Part shown: positions 51,307 to 59,866 of the stretch, piece after piece
Numbering within the stretch: the stretch's first letter is position 1
How the letters are laid out: every line of letters begins with the position of its first letter
DNA from: Blattabacterium cuenoti
Lineage (GTDB): Bacteria; Bacteroidota; Bacteroidia; Flavobacteriales; Blattabacteriaceae
Assembly: GCF_014251655.1 (NCBI RefSeq)
Contig: NZ_CP059225.1
Location: 480,028 to 544,027 of the forward strand
DNA length: 64,000 nucleotides
Direction of reading: 5' to 3'
Notes under the pieces: model-generated
What the model saw: only the letters and a program-made list of their open reading frames with translations
Database searches by the model: none
What the model was told of the DNA's origin: nothing
Made by a program: the position numbers and the translations under genes

Positions 51307-53490
51307 ATGCAACAAGATATAGTAAAGGAAACCGTTTCTATGAAAGATGGACGAACTATCGTTATAGAAACCGGTTTATTAGCTAAACAAGCTGATGGAG
51401 CGGCTATTGTACGAGTACAAGATACCATGTTATTATCTACTGTAGTGATTTCTAAAGAAATAAAAAATAAAACAAATTTTTTTCCCTTAATTGTGGATTA
51501 TAGAGAAAAATATTCGGCTGGGGGAAAAATTCCTGGAGGTTTTATAAAAAGAGAAGGAAGACCTTCCGATGAAGAAATATTGACTATGAGATTGGTCGAT
51601 CGTGTATTAAGACCTATGTTTCCAAAATATTTAAAAAAAGAAATACAAATTATGATTTCTTTACTATCATATGATCATACTGTTTTACCAGATGGATTAG
51701 CAGGATTAGCCGCATCAACAGCTTTATCTGTATCAGGGGTTCCTTTTTATGGACCAATATCAGAAATACGTATTATTCGAATTAAAGGAGAATTTTTTAT
51801 TAACCCTAGTTTAGATCAATTAAAAGAAGCCGATTTAGATTTAATAGTAGGTGCGTCAAAAAATTCAATTATCATGATAGAAGGAGAAATGAAAGAAGTA
51901 AAAGAAGATGAATTTTTGAAAGCTATTATTATGGCTCATGAAGCTATAAAACCTCAAATAGAAGCTCAAATACGTTTATCTAATAAATTGATAAAAAATC
52001 GTTTTTATAGTGATGAAACGATGAAAAATACAGCTATAATAGAAACAGAATATGAATTTTTAGAAAAAAAACTTTTTACTTTTTCATATGAAAAAATAAA
52101 TGAAGTTTATAGCAATTTTTTAGATAAAAAAAACAGATCTATTCAAGAAAAAATTATCTTAAACAATTTTAAGAAACAATTTTTAATAGAAGAAGAAATA
52201 GAAAAAAAAGAAATTTTCATTGATCAATCATATGAAGAAATCAGAAAAAAAATAATCAGAAATTTAATTTTAGAAAAAGGGATTCGACTGGATGGAAGAT
52301 CTAATCGACAAATACGTTCTATTTATAGTATTGTTGATTATTTACCTGGAGTACATGGATCTGCTTTATTTTCAAGAGGAGAAACCCAATCTTTAACCAC
52401 AGTGACATTAGGATCGTCTTTAGATGCTAATAGAATAGATAATGTAATCATGGAAAATCAAGAAAAATTCTATTTACATTATAATTTTCCTCCCTTTTCC
52501 ACAGGAGAAATTCGTCCAATAAGAGGGATATCTAGACGTGAAATAGGTCATGGAAATTTAGCTCAACGTGCACTAAAAAATATGATTCCTAATAATCCAT
52601 ATACAATTCGTGTTGTATCAGATATTTTAGAATCTAATGGATCTTCTTCTATGGCTACAGTTTGTGCTGCTAGTTTAGCTTTAATGGATGCTGGAATTTC
52701 CATTAAAAATCCAGTATCAGGTATTTCTATGGGGTTATTCATGGAAAATGAAAAACAAGTTATTATATCCGATATACTAGGAGAAGAAGATCATTTTGGA
52801 GATTTAGATTTTAAAATAACAGGAACAAAAAATGGAATTACAGCTTGTCAAATGGATGTAAAAAAAATACAAGGACTCACATATAATCTTTTAAATGAAA
52901 TTTTAATACAAGCTTTAGAAGGTCGTCTATTTATTTTAAAAAAGATGCAAGAAACTCTTCCTAGATATAGAAAAAAAATGAAAACCAATGCTCCAAAAAT
53001 ATATACTTTTACTATTCCTAAAGATTTTATAGGTTTAGTAATAGGACCTGGTGGAAAGGTAATTCAAGAAATACAATCCTGTACAAATACAAATATAATT
53101 ATTGAAGAAAAAGGGAATGTTGGTTATATTGAAATTATTGGAAAAGATGATGAAAAAATAGAAAAAGCTATTAATAGGATCAAAAAAATAGCTTTTGTTC
53201 CTGAATTAGGAAAAATTTATAAGGCTAAAGTAAAATCTATAAAAGATTTTGGAGCATTCGTAGAGATAGCTAAAGGGGTAGAAGGGTTGTTACATATTTC
53301 AGAAATAAGATGGGAAAGACTAAATAATATAGAAGAAGAATTCCATATAGGGGACATTATCGATGTAAAATTTATGGGAATGGATGAAAAAAATAAAAAA
53401 ATGAAACTTTCTAGAAAAAGACTATTTCCTCGTCCAGTAAAAAAAGAAAGTATATTATCCAAAAAACAAAGAAAAGAAAAAAAAAGATAA
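51307..53490 (+). CDS. pnp: Polyribonucleotide nucleotidyltransferase (PNPase)
   Basis: PNPase degrades RNA 3' to 5' by phosphorolysis. Two RNase PH domains surround a helical linker. The second, catalytic PH domain has FSRGETQSLTTVTLG, SRREIGHGNLAQRAL and SDILESNGSSSMATVC. The KH domain has IGLVIGPGGKVIQEI, and the S1 domain begins YKAKVKSIKDFGAFVEI and GLLHISEI. At 727 residues it is complete. A lysine-rich tail ends the protein. It follows rpsO and precedes rpoD by ten bases. Confidence 0.96.
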   Translation: MQQDIVKETVSMKDGRTIVIETGLLAKQADGAAIVRVQDTMLLSTVVISKEIKNKTNFFPLIVDYREKYSAGGKIPGGFIKREGRPSDEEILTMRLVDRVLRPMFPKYLKKEIQIMISLLSYDHTVLPDGLAGLAASTALSVSGVPFYGPISEIRIIRIKGEFFINPSLDQLKEADLDLIVGASKNSIIMIEGEMKEVKEDEFLKAIIMAHEAIKPQIEAQIRLSNKLIKNRFYSDETMKNTAIIETEYEFLEKKLFTFSYEKINEVYSNFLDKKNRSIQEKIILNNFKKQFLIEEEIEKKEIFIDQSYEEIRKKIIRNLILEKGIRLDGRSNRQIRSIYSIVDYLPGVHGSALFSRGETQSLTTVTLGSSLDANRIDNVIMENQEKFYLHYNFPPFSTGEIRPIRGISRREIGHGNLAQRALKNMIPNNPYTIRVVSDILESNGSSSMATVCAASLALMDAGISIKNPVSGISMGLFMENEKQVIISDILGEEDHFGDLDFKITGTKNGITACQMDVKKIQGLTYNLLNEILIQALEGRLFILKKMQETLPRYRKKMKTNAPKIYTFTIPKDFIGLVIGPGGKVIQEIQSCTNTNIIIEEKGNVGYIEIIGKDDEKIEKAINRIKKIAFVPELGKIYKAKVKSIKDFGAFVEIAKGVEGLLHISEIRWERLNNIEEEFHIGDIIDVKFMGMDEKNKKMKLSRKRLFPRPVKKESILSKKQRKEKKR

Positions 53491-53500
53491 AAAAAGAAAT

Positions 53501-54364
53501 ATGAGACAACTTAAAATAACTAAACAAGTAACAAATCGTGAATCAGAATCCTTGGATAAATATCTTCATGAAATTGGAAAAATACCATTATTAACTCCAG
53601 AAGAAGAAGTGGAATATGCTCGTAAAGCAAGAAAAGGAGATCCTACCGCTATAACTAAATTGGTAAATGCAAACTTGCGATTTGTGGTTTCTGTAGCTAA
53701 ACAGTATCAAAATCAAGGATTAAGTTTATGTGATTTAATTAATGAAGGAAATTTAGGACTAATAAAGGGAATTTTACGATTTGATGAAACTAGAGGATTC
53801 AAATGTATATCTTATGTGGTTTGGTGGATAAGACAAGCTATTTTACAAGCTATAGCTGAACAATCACGTTCTATCAGACAACCTACAAACAAACTAGCTT
53901 TATTAAACAAAATATTAAAAACTTTTGCTCAATTAGAACAAGAATTACAAAGAACCCCTTCTACAAGAGAAATTGCAGACCATTTAAACATGAATGAAAA
54001 AGATGTCGAAGAATCTATAAAAAATTCAGGAAGACATGTATCCATGGATGCCCCTTTAATAGAAGGAGAAGATTCTAATTTATATGATTTGGTTAGATCG
54101 GATGAATCTCCTCGTCCAGATGAACATTTAGAGAAAGAATCTCTACGAAAAGATATAAAAAGAATTTTAGAAACTTTGAGCGAAAGAGAACGTCGTGTTA
54201 TTATTTTACATTTTGGGTTAAATGGGTCTCCTCCAATGACTTTAGAAGAAGTTGGACAATCATGTGATTTGACAAGAGAACGTGTTAGACAAATAGAAAG
54301 TATAGCGTTAAAAAGATTAAAACATTCTTCTAGAAGTAAAATTCTTAAACCTTATTTAGGATAA
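53501..54364 (+). CDS. rpoD: Primary sigma factor RpoD/SigA (Bacteroidota type)
   Basis: The housekeeping sigma factor, 287 residues and lacking region 1.1, as in the Bacteroidota sigma-ABfr type that reads TTTG / TANNTTTG promoters. Region 1.2 is SLDKYLHEIGKIPLLT. Region 2 includes NANLRFVVSVAKQYQNQGL and the -10-binding SYVVWWIRQAI. Region 3 follows, and region 4.2 ends EEVGQSCDLTRERVRQIE with the -35-recognition helix. The N-terminus MRQLKITKQVTNRES is typical for Flavobacteriia. It is read just after pnp. Confidence 0.95.
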   Translation: MRQLKITKQVTNRESESLDKYLHEIGKIPLLTPEEEVEYARKARKGDPTAITKLVNANLRFVVSVAKQYQNQGLSLCDLINEGNLGLIKGILRFDETRGFKCISYVVWWIRQAILQAIAEQSRSIRQPTNKLALLNKILKTFAQLEQELQRTPSTREIADHLNMNEKDVEESIKNSGRHVSMDAPLIEGEDSNLYDLVRSDESPRPDEHLEKESLRKDIKRILETLSERERRVIILHFGLNGSPPMTLEEVGQSCDLTRERVRQIESIALKRLKHSSRSKILKPYLG

Positions 54365-54379
54365 AAAGGATAAAAAAGG

Positions 54380-54453
54380 TGACCTCGAAGGGACTCGAAC
54401 CCATAACCTTCTGATCCGTAATCAGATGCTCTATCCAATTAAGCTACGAGGCC
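54380..54453 (-). tRNA. tRNA-Arg (ACG anticodon)
   Basis: On the minus strand from 54453 to 54380 the acceptor GGCCTCG pairs with CGAGGTC (one G-U pair), followed by an A discriminator without encoded CCA. The anticodon stem TCTGA/TCAGA encloses TTACGGA, giving anticodon ACG. The T arm has GGTTCGAGTCC. A34 is normally deaminated to inosine by TadA to read CGU, CGC and CGA. It lies between convergent rpoD and the downstream end of tpiA. Confidence 0.93.
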
Positions 54454-54490
54454 TATATTCAATTTCACTTAAATATACATACTACTTCAA

Positions 54491-55249
54491 TTATGATTGA
54501 ACAATTTTTAAAAATTGTTCTAATTTTAGAGAAGAATTTCCTACAATCCCTCCATCTATATCTTTTTGTGAGAATAGGTTCTTTGCATTAATATCATTGA
54601 TGCTTCCTCCATACAAAATAGATATAATTTTTGAAAAATTAACCCCATATTTATCGGAAAATAAAGAACGAATAAATTCATGCATTGTTTGAGCTTGTTC
54701 CAAGCTAGCAGTTTTTCCAGTTCCAATAGACCAAACTGGTTCATAAGCAATATGAAAAGATCTAACTTTATCTATAGAACATTGAAAAACAGTTTCTGAT
54801 AATTGTTTTTTTACTACGTGAAATTGTTGATTATTATTTCTTTCAACATTCGTTTCTCCTACACAAAAAATAATATTTAAACCATATTTTAATGCAATTT
54901 TTATTTTCTTTAGTAAAAGATCATTTTTTTCAAAAAAAAATTCTCTCCGTTCACTATGTCCTAATATAACGTTTTTGATTCCTATAGATTTTAACATAGA
55001 AGCTGATACTTCTCCTGTATAAGCTCCTTTATCCATGTAATGAATATTTTGAGCCGAAATATCTAAAATAGTTCCTTGTAATATTTGATTTGAAATATGT
55101 AAAAAAGGAAAAGAAGGAGCAATAATAATTTTCTTACTATGATTTATTTTTTTTTCATAAATAATTTGTAATAAATTCCTAAGAAAAGAAGTTGTTTCAT
55201 AAAAATCATGATTCATTTTCCAATTTGCAATAACAATTTTTTTTCTCAT
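54491..55249 (-). CDS. tpiA: Triosephosphate isomerase
   Basis: Interconverts dihydroxyacetone phosphate and glyceraldehyde 3-phosphate. The active site is complete: K11 in ANWKMN, the electrophilic histidine in ILGHSERREF, and the catalytic glutamate in AYEPVWSIGTGKTAS with its mobile loop. The C-terminal ILYGGSINDINAKNLF phosphate-binding segment is present. At 252 residues it is full length. It is read 17 bases after the DUF1599 gene on the same strand. Confidence 0.96.
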   Translation of the reverse strand: MRKKIVIANWKMNHDFYETTSFLRNLLQIIYEKKINHSKKIIIAPSFPFLHISNQILQGTILDISAQNIHYMDKGAYTGEVSASMLKSIGIKNVILGHSERREFFFEKNDLLLKKIKIALKYGLNIIFCVGETNVERNNNQQFHVVKKQLSETVFQCSIDKVRSFHIAYEPVWSIGTGKTASLEQAQTMHEFIRSLFSDKYGVNFSKIISILYGGSINDINAKNLFSQKDIDGGIVGNSSLKLEQFLKIVQS

Positions 55250-55266
55250 TTTTTTGTGTACAACAA

Positions 55267-55788
55267 TTAATAATTTTTTTTTACTAATAATAAAATGGTT
55301 TCAATTAATATTTGAAAATAAAATCCTTCTAATTTTTGAAATGATAGAAATGATATCTCTTTTTTCAAAGATAACATTTTATCTAAAATACTACTAATAG
55401 ATTGATTTTTAAAAACATATACATTAGTACAAATACAATTTGTTATCTTTTTAAATTTTTCATTATAAAGACGAATAACATCATTATGTGATATTTTATT
55501 AATATTTAATACAAAAAAAACATCTAATTTTATCAACATTATAATAATATAATTTATAACATCTATATATGTATCTATTATTTTTTCTTCTTTTACTTCT
55601 TGATATCCTTTAGATTCAATATTTTTTATTCTAATCACCTTAATCAAAATTTGATCGGTCATAGAAGAATGTTTCAAATATTTCCATGAAACATCATAAT
55701 ATTTTAATTTACTTAAAAATAATTTTCTACATTTTTGAATAATCAAATCAATAAAAGAATCATTCATATCATTTAATTTTACATACAT
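55267..55788 (-). CDS. DUF1599 family protein (nucleotide-modification-associated domain)
   Basis: A 173-residue protein of a Bacteroidota family found beside folP and tpiA. Recognisable segments are IIQKCRKLFLSKLKYYDVSWKYL in two parts, SSMTDQILIKVIRIKNIE and VINYIIIMLIKLD. The conserved tyrosine-aspartate (YYDVSW) and the arginine of VIRIKN suggest a nucleotide or nucleoside-phosphate site, but no activity is known. The C-terminal half (about 100-173) looks less conserved and hydrophobic. It is divergent from folP with only 23 bases between, so any promoter for either gene overlaps the other's 5' end. Confidence 0.78.
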   Translation of the reverse strand: MYVKLNDMNDSFIDLIIQKCRKLFLSKLKYYDVSWKYLKHSSMTDQILIKVIRIKNIESKGYQEVKEEKIIDTYIDVINYIIIMLIKLDVFFVLNINKISHNDVIRLYNEKFKKITNCICTNVYVFKNQSISSILDKMLSLKKEISFLSFQKLEGFYFQILIETILLLVKKNY

Positions 55789-55811
55789 AGTTAAAAATAT
55801 GTCTTTTAATA

Positions 55812-56648
55812 ATGATAATTAATTTTGGAGGATCTTTATTACATTTTAATGAACCAAAAATTATGGGAATTGTTAATATAACTCCTGATTCTTTCTATGA
55901 TGGTGGAAAATTAAATTCTGAATATCGAATATTACAACATGTTGAAATTTTATTAGATGAAGGATCTGATTTTATAGATATAGGTGGGTGTTCTACGAGA
56001 CCAGGATCAAAATTAGTTTCTGAAGAAGAAGAGTTAAAAAGAGTAATAAAACCTATTCGTTCTATCATAAAACATTTTCCAAATGTAAAAATATCTATAG
56101 ATACTTTTCGTAGTAAAATAGCAAAAATAGCTGTAGAAGAAGGAGTGATTATGATCAATGATATATCAGGAGGGGAATTAGACAAAAATATGTTTTCCTT
56201 ACTGGGACAGTTAAATATACCATATATATTAAATCATATGAAAGGAATTCCTGAAAATATGCAAAGTGATCCATTTTATAATGAAAATATAATCACCGAA
56301 ATAAATAAATTTTTTTCTAAAAAAATTTATTATTTAAAACAATATGGAATTCAAGATATTATTTTGGATCCTGGATTTGGATTCGGAAAAACATTAAAAC
56401 AAAATTTTCAATTATTGAAATATTTGTCTTTATTAGGGTTTCAAGATCATTTAATTCTAGTAGGAATTTCTAGAAAATCTATGATTAAGGATCTTTTAAA
56501 AATAAATATAGAAAATTCTCTCAATGCGACATCAATCCTTCATACTATGTCTCTTATAAATGGGGCCAAATTATTACGGGTTCATGATGTAAAAGAAGCT
56601 ATAGAATGCATTAAATTAGTACAATATTATTCTGGAAAAATTTTATAA
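55812..56648 (+). CDS. folP: Dihydropteroate synthase
   Basis: FolP joins p-aminobenzoate to the pterin pyrophosphate, making dihydropteroate for folate synthesis; it is the sulfonamide target. The first signature is MGIVNITPDSFYDGG (18-32). The second is DIGGCSTRPGS, followed by ISIDTFRS, MINDISGG and DPGFGFGKT, covering pterin and pABA sites. At 278 residues it is full length. It precedes cdaA by 22 bases, a conserved Bacteroidota pairing. Confidence 0.95.
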   Translation: MIINFGGSLLHFNEPKIMGIVNITPDSFYDGGKLNSEYRILQHVEILLDEGSDFIDIGGCSTRPGSKLVSEEEELKRVIKPIRSIIKHFPNVKISIDTFRSKIAKIAVEEGVIMINDISGGELDKNMFSLLGQLNIPYILNHMKGIPENMQSDPFYNENIITEINKFFSKKIYYLKQYGIQDIILDPGFGFGKTLKQNFQLLKYLSLLGFQDHLILVGISRKSMIKDLLKINIENSLNATSILHTMSLINGAKLLRVHDVKEAIECIKLVQYYSGKIL

Positions 56649-56670
56649 TTCATTAATATATATATTATTT

Positions 56671-57453
56671 TTGTGCATAAATCTTTTGTTTTTATCGAAA
56701 ATTTCTTTTATTGATATTTTAGATGTCTTTTTAGTTGCTATTATTTTTTTACAGATCTATAGATTAGTCTATAGCACTCCTGCTTTAAATATTTTTTATG
56801 GAATCATTGCTACTTTTATCTTCTGGAAAATAGTAGAAATCTATGAAATGAAATTTCTCAGCATAGTTATGAGTGCTTTTTTCAAAGGAGGTTTTTTAGC
56901 TTTAATTATTGTATTTCAACCGGAAATTAGGAAATTTCTTCTTATAGTGGGAAGCAGAATTTTTTTTAAAAAATTTATTTTTTCTCTTTTTAAAAAATCT
57001 GTAATTTCAATAAAAACTGAAACTATAGATAGCATAGTAAAAGCTTGTGCCATTTTCTCAGGAGATAAAACAGGTGTTTTAATAGTTATTCAATTACATC
57101 AAGATTTAAAAGAATTTATTCAAAATGGAGATGAAATGGATACTAAGGTAAATATTCCTATATTAGAAAGCATTTTCTATAAAAATAGTCCATTACATGA
57201 TGGGGCTGTGGTCATTATAGAAAACCGAATAAAAAAAACAAGAGCAATTCTACCTGTCTCTTACAATAAAGAAATCCCATCTCGTTTAGGATTACGTCAT
57301 AGAGCTGCTATTGGATTATCAGAAAAAACAGATGCCATCTGTCTGGTTATTTCTGAAGAAACAGGTTATATATCTTATATTAAAGATCAAAAAAGAACTA
57401 TCATTACTAATATTAATAATTTGAAAACAAAACTAGAAAAAGATTTACTGTAA
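56671..57453 (+). CDS. cdaA: Diadenylate cyclase CdaA
   Basis: CdaA makes the second messenger c-di-AMP from two ATP. Three membrane helices cover about residues 13-32, 39-55 and 62-82. The DAC domain has DGA at 177-179 (LHDGAVV) and RHR at 209-211 (GLRHRAAIG). Both active-site motifs are intact. Length is 260 residues. No ATG is available near the N-terminus; I use the TTG at 56671, though a TTG five codons later is also possible. It follows folP and precedes murF, so c-di-AMP synthesis is linked by position to the cell wall. No phosphodiesterase is in the window. Confidence 0.92.
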   Translation: MCINLLFLSKISFIDILDVFLVAIIFLQIYRLVYSTPALNIFYGIIATFIFWKIVEIYEMKFLSIVMSAFFKGGFLALIIVFQPEIRKFLLIVGSRIFFKKFIFSLFKKSVISIKTETIDSIVKACAIFSGDKTGVLIVIQLHQDLKEFIQNGDEMDTKVNIPILESIFYKNSPLHDGAVVIIENRIKKTRAILPVSYNKEIPSRLGLRHRAAIGLSEKTDAICLVISEETGYISYIKDQKRTIITNINNLKTKLEKDLL

Positions 57454-57464
57454 TAATTTTTTTT

Positions 57465-58763
57465 ATGAATATTAAGGATATATATCAATTATACACAACA
57501 TCTTCTGGAATAGAAATAAATAGCAAAAAAGTAAAAAAAGGATCTCTTTTTATAGCTTTGAAAGGAAAAAATTTTGATGGAAATAAATTTTCTCATGAAG
57601 CTATTTCAAATGGGGCCCTATTAGCCATAGTAGATAATAAATTTTTTTCCTGTAAAAAAACTGTTCTTGTAGAGAATAGTATAGATTTTTTACAAAAATT
57701 AGCTACGTACCACAGAGAAAAGCTTAATCGTATTCCTATCATTGCAATTACAGGAAGCAATGGAAAAACAACAACAAAAGAGATTCTAATTTGTATTCTT
57801 TCTAAGAAATATAAAAAAGTTCATTATACCAAAGATAATTTAAACAATCATATAGGAATTCCATTAACAATACTTTCCATGTCTATAGATACACAGATAT
57901 CTGTTATAGAAATTGGAGCTAGTCACGAAAAAGAAATAGAAAATATGTGCTCTATTATTAATCCAGATTATGGATACATTACTAATTTTGGAAAAGCTCA
58001 TTTGAAAGGATTTAAGAATATGAAAGGTGTTATTCGTGGAAAATTAGAATTATATGATTTTTTGAAAAAAAAGAAAAAAGTAGTATTTGTAAATGGAGAC
58101 GATCCTATCCAACTGTCTAATAGTATAGGAATGAATAGGTATATTTTTTCGGAAAAAAAAGAAATAAATCCCAATATCAATATTAAATACTTGTGGAAAA
58201 AAAGTAATTTGAAATCAATTTTATATGTTGATAATATCACAATAAGTTCTTCCTTAGTAGGAAATTATAATCTATACAATATAGCTTCTTCTATAGCTAT
58301 TGGTAATTATTTTAAAATTCCTTTTAACGATCTAAAAAAAGCAGTAGAAGAATACATTCCTAATAATAAACGATCTCAGGTTGTCGTAAAAAAAAACATT
58401 AAAATCATTATAGATTGTTACAATGCTAATCCTACTAGTATGATAAAAGCTTTGACGTTTTTTAACGATCATATAAAAGGAATAAAAATGGTTATATTAG
58501 GAGATATGCTAGAATTAGGAGTTTTTTCTAATTACGAACATCAAAAAATAGTTTCTTTTATAGAAAAAAGCAATATTGACGTAACATTTTTAATTGGAAA
58601 TATATTTTTTCATGTTAATACTTCTTACAGAATAAAAAAATTCCTGAATAAAAAAAATTTCATTGAATGGACCAAAAAATATATAATTCCAAAAACTGAT
58701 TATGTTCTTCTTAAAGGTTCAAGAGAATTAGCTTTAGAAAATCTTGTTTATTTCATTTCATAG
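57465..58763 (+). CDS. murF: UDP-N-acetylmuramoyl-tripeptide--D-alanyl-D-alanine ligase
   Basis: MurF adds D-Ala-D-Ala to the UDP-MurNAc-tripeptide in the cytoplasm, completing the pentapeptide. The N-terminal Mur domain holds the uridine-binding SKKVKKGSLFIALKG. The ATP loop is TGSNGKTTT (96-104). The central domain has IEIGASHEKEIE and NFGKAHLKGF, and the C-terminal domain has IIDCYNANPTSM and ILGDMLELG. At 432 residues it is full length. Its dipeptide substrate would come from Ddl at 28.9 kb. Confidence 0.95.
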   Translation: MNIKDIYQLYTTSSGIEINSKKVKKGSLFIALKGKNFDGNKFSHEAISNGALLAIVDNKFFSCKKTVLVENSIDFLQKLATYHREKLNRIPIIAITGSNGKTTTKEILICILSKKYKKVHYTKDNLNNHIGIPLTILSMSIDTQISVIEIGASHEKEIENMCSIINPDYGYITNFGKAHLKGFKNMKGVIRGKLELYDFLKKKKKVVFVNGDDPIQLSNSIGMNRYIFSEKKEINPNINIKYLWKKSNLKSILYVDNITISSSLVGNYNLYNIASSIAIGNYFKIPFNDLKKAVEEYIPNNKRSQVVVKKNIKIIIDCYNANPTSMIKALTFFNDHIKGIKMVILGDMLELGVFSNYEHQKIVSFIEKSNIDVTFLIGNIFFHVNTSYRIKKFLNKKNFIEWTKKYIIPKTDYVLLKGSRELALENLVYFIS

Positions 58764-58771
58764 AATAATTA

Positions 58772-58802
58772 TTTGTAAATTGGATCTTAAATATTAAATT
58801 TG
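58772..58802 (+). promoter_or_regulatory. Bacteroidota-type promoter for pdhA-pdhC
   Basis: TTTG at 58772-58775 and TAAATTTG at 58795-58802 are separated by 19 bases, matching the -33/-7 promoter pattern TTTG-N19-TANNTTTG read by the Bacteroidota primary sigma factor. It lies in the 76-base gap after murF and ends 37 bases before the pdhA start codon. This is the best promoter match I found in the window. Confidence 0.55.
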
Positions 58803-58839
58803 CATACGTTAAATAATTCATAAAATTATTTTTTCTTTT

Positions 58840-59847
58840 ATGAAAGAAATCACTATGGAAACCTATATCAAGTGGTTTAGAGATATGTCTTTTTGGAGAA
58901 AATTTGAGGATAAATGTCGTAGTCTTTATTTAAACCAAAAAATTAGAGGTTTTTTACATTTATACAATGGACAAGAGGCTATTCCTGCAGGATTAACTCA
59001 TGCTATGGATATGTCTAAAGATAAAATAATCACTGCTTATAGATGTCATATTTTACCCATTTCTATGGGAGTAGATCCAAAAAAAGTAATGGCAGAACTT
59101 TTAGGTAAAAAAACAGGGACTTCCCTTGGTATGGGAGGATCTATGCATATTTTCAGTAAAAAACATCGTTTTTACGGTGGACATGGAATTGTAGGAGGGC
59201 AAATACCATTAGGAGCTGGGATCGCCTTTGCTGATAAATATTTCAATCGAGAATCGGTTACTATCACGATTATGGGAGACGGAGCCGTAAGACAAGGTTC
59301 TTTACATGAAACTTTTAATATGGCTATGATATGGAAACTACCTGTTGTATTTATATGTGAAAATAATAAGTATGCTATGGGGACTTCTGTAAAAAGAAGT
59401 ACTAATATAGAAGAAATTTATAAAATAGGATTATCATATGGAATGCCATCTTATCCTGTGGATGGAATGAATCCTGAAAAAATAGCACAGGCAGCTTCTA
59501 CTGCGATAGAAAGAGCTAGAAAAGGAGATGGAGCCTCTTTCTTAGATATTAAAACCTACAGATATAGAGGACATTCAATGTCGGATGCAGAATCATATAG
59601 AAGTAAAAAAGAAGTATTTTTATATAAACAAAAAGATCCTATTCTAAAACTAAAAAATATTATACTAAAAAATAAATGGGAACCTGAAGAAAATTTAAAT
59701 TTCATAGAAAATGAAGTAAAGAAAGAAGTAGAATCTTGTGTTGAATTCGCTAATAAATCGGATTATCCTTCTTTGGAAGAGATGTATAATGTTGTTTATA
59801 ACGAAAAAAATTATCCTTTCTTAGATAAAGAAGTTATATCTTCATAA
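58840..59847 (+). CDS. pdhA: Pyruvate dehydrogenase E1 component subunit alpha
   Basis: E1-alpha with its beta partner decarboxylates pyruvate using thiamine diphosphate. The TPP motif begins GDGAVRQGSLHE and ends NNKYAMGTS. GHGIVGGQIPLGAGIAFA and the regulatory-loop segment TYRYRGHSMSDAESYR are also present. At 335 residues it fits the alpha2beta2 type. It is followed 19 bases later by the E2 gene; the beta subunit is not in this window. That split is common in Bacteroidota. Confidence 0.94.
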   Translation: MKEITMETYIKWFRDMSFWRKFEDKCRSLYLNQKIRGFLHLYNGQEAIPAGLTHAMDMSKDKIITAYRCHILPISMGVDPKKVMAELLGKKTGTSLGMGGSMHIFSKKHRFYGGHGIVGGQIPLGAGIAFADKYFNRESVTITIMGDGAVRQGSLHETFNMAMIWKLPVVFICENNKYAMGTSVKRSTNIEEIYKIGLSYGMPSYPVDGMNPEKIAQAASTAIERARKGDGASFLDIKTYRYRGHSMSDAESYRSKKEVFLYKQKDPILKLKNIILKNKWEPEENLNFIENEVKKEVESCVEFANKSDYPSLEEMYNVVYNEKNYPFLDKEVISS

Positions 59848-59866
59848 GAAGAAAAAAAAATATTAT

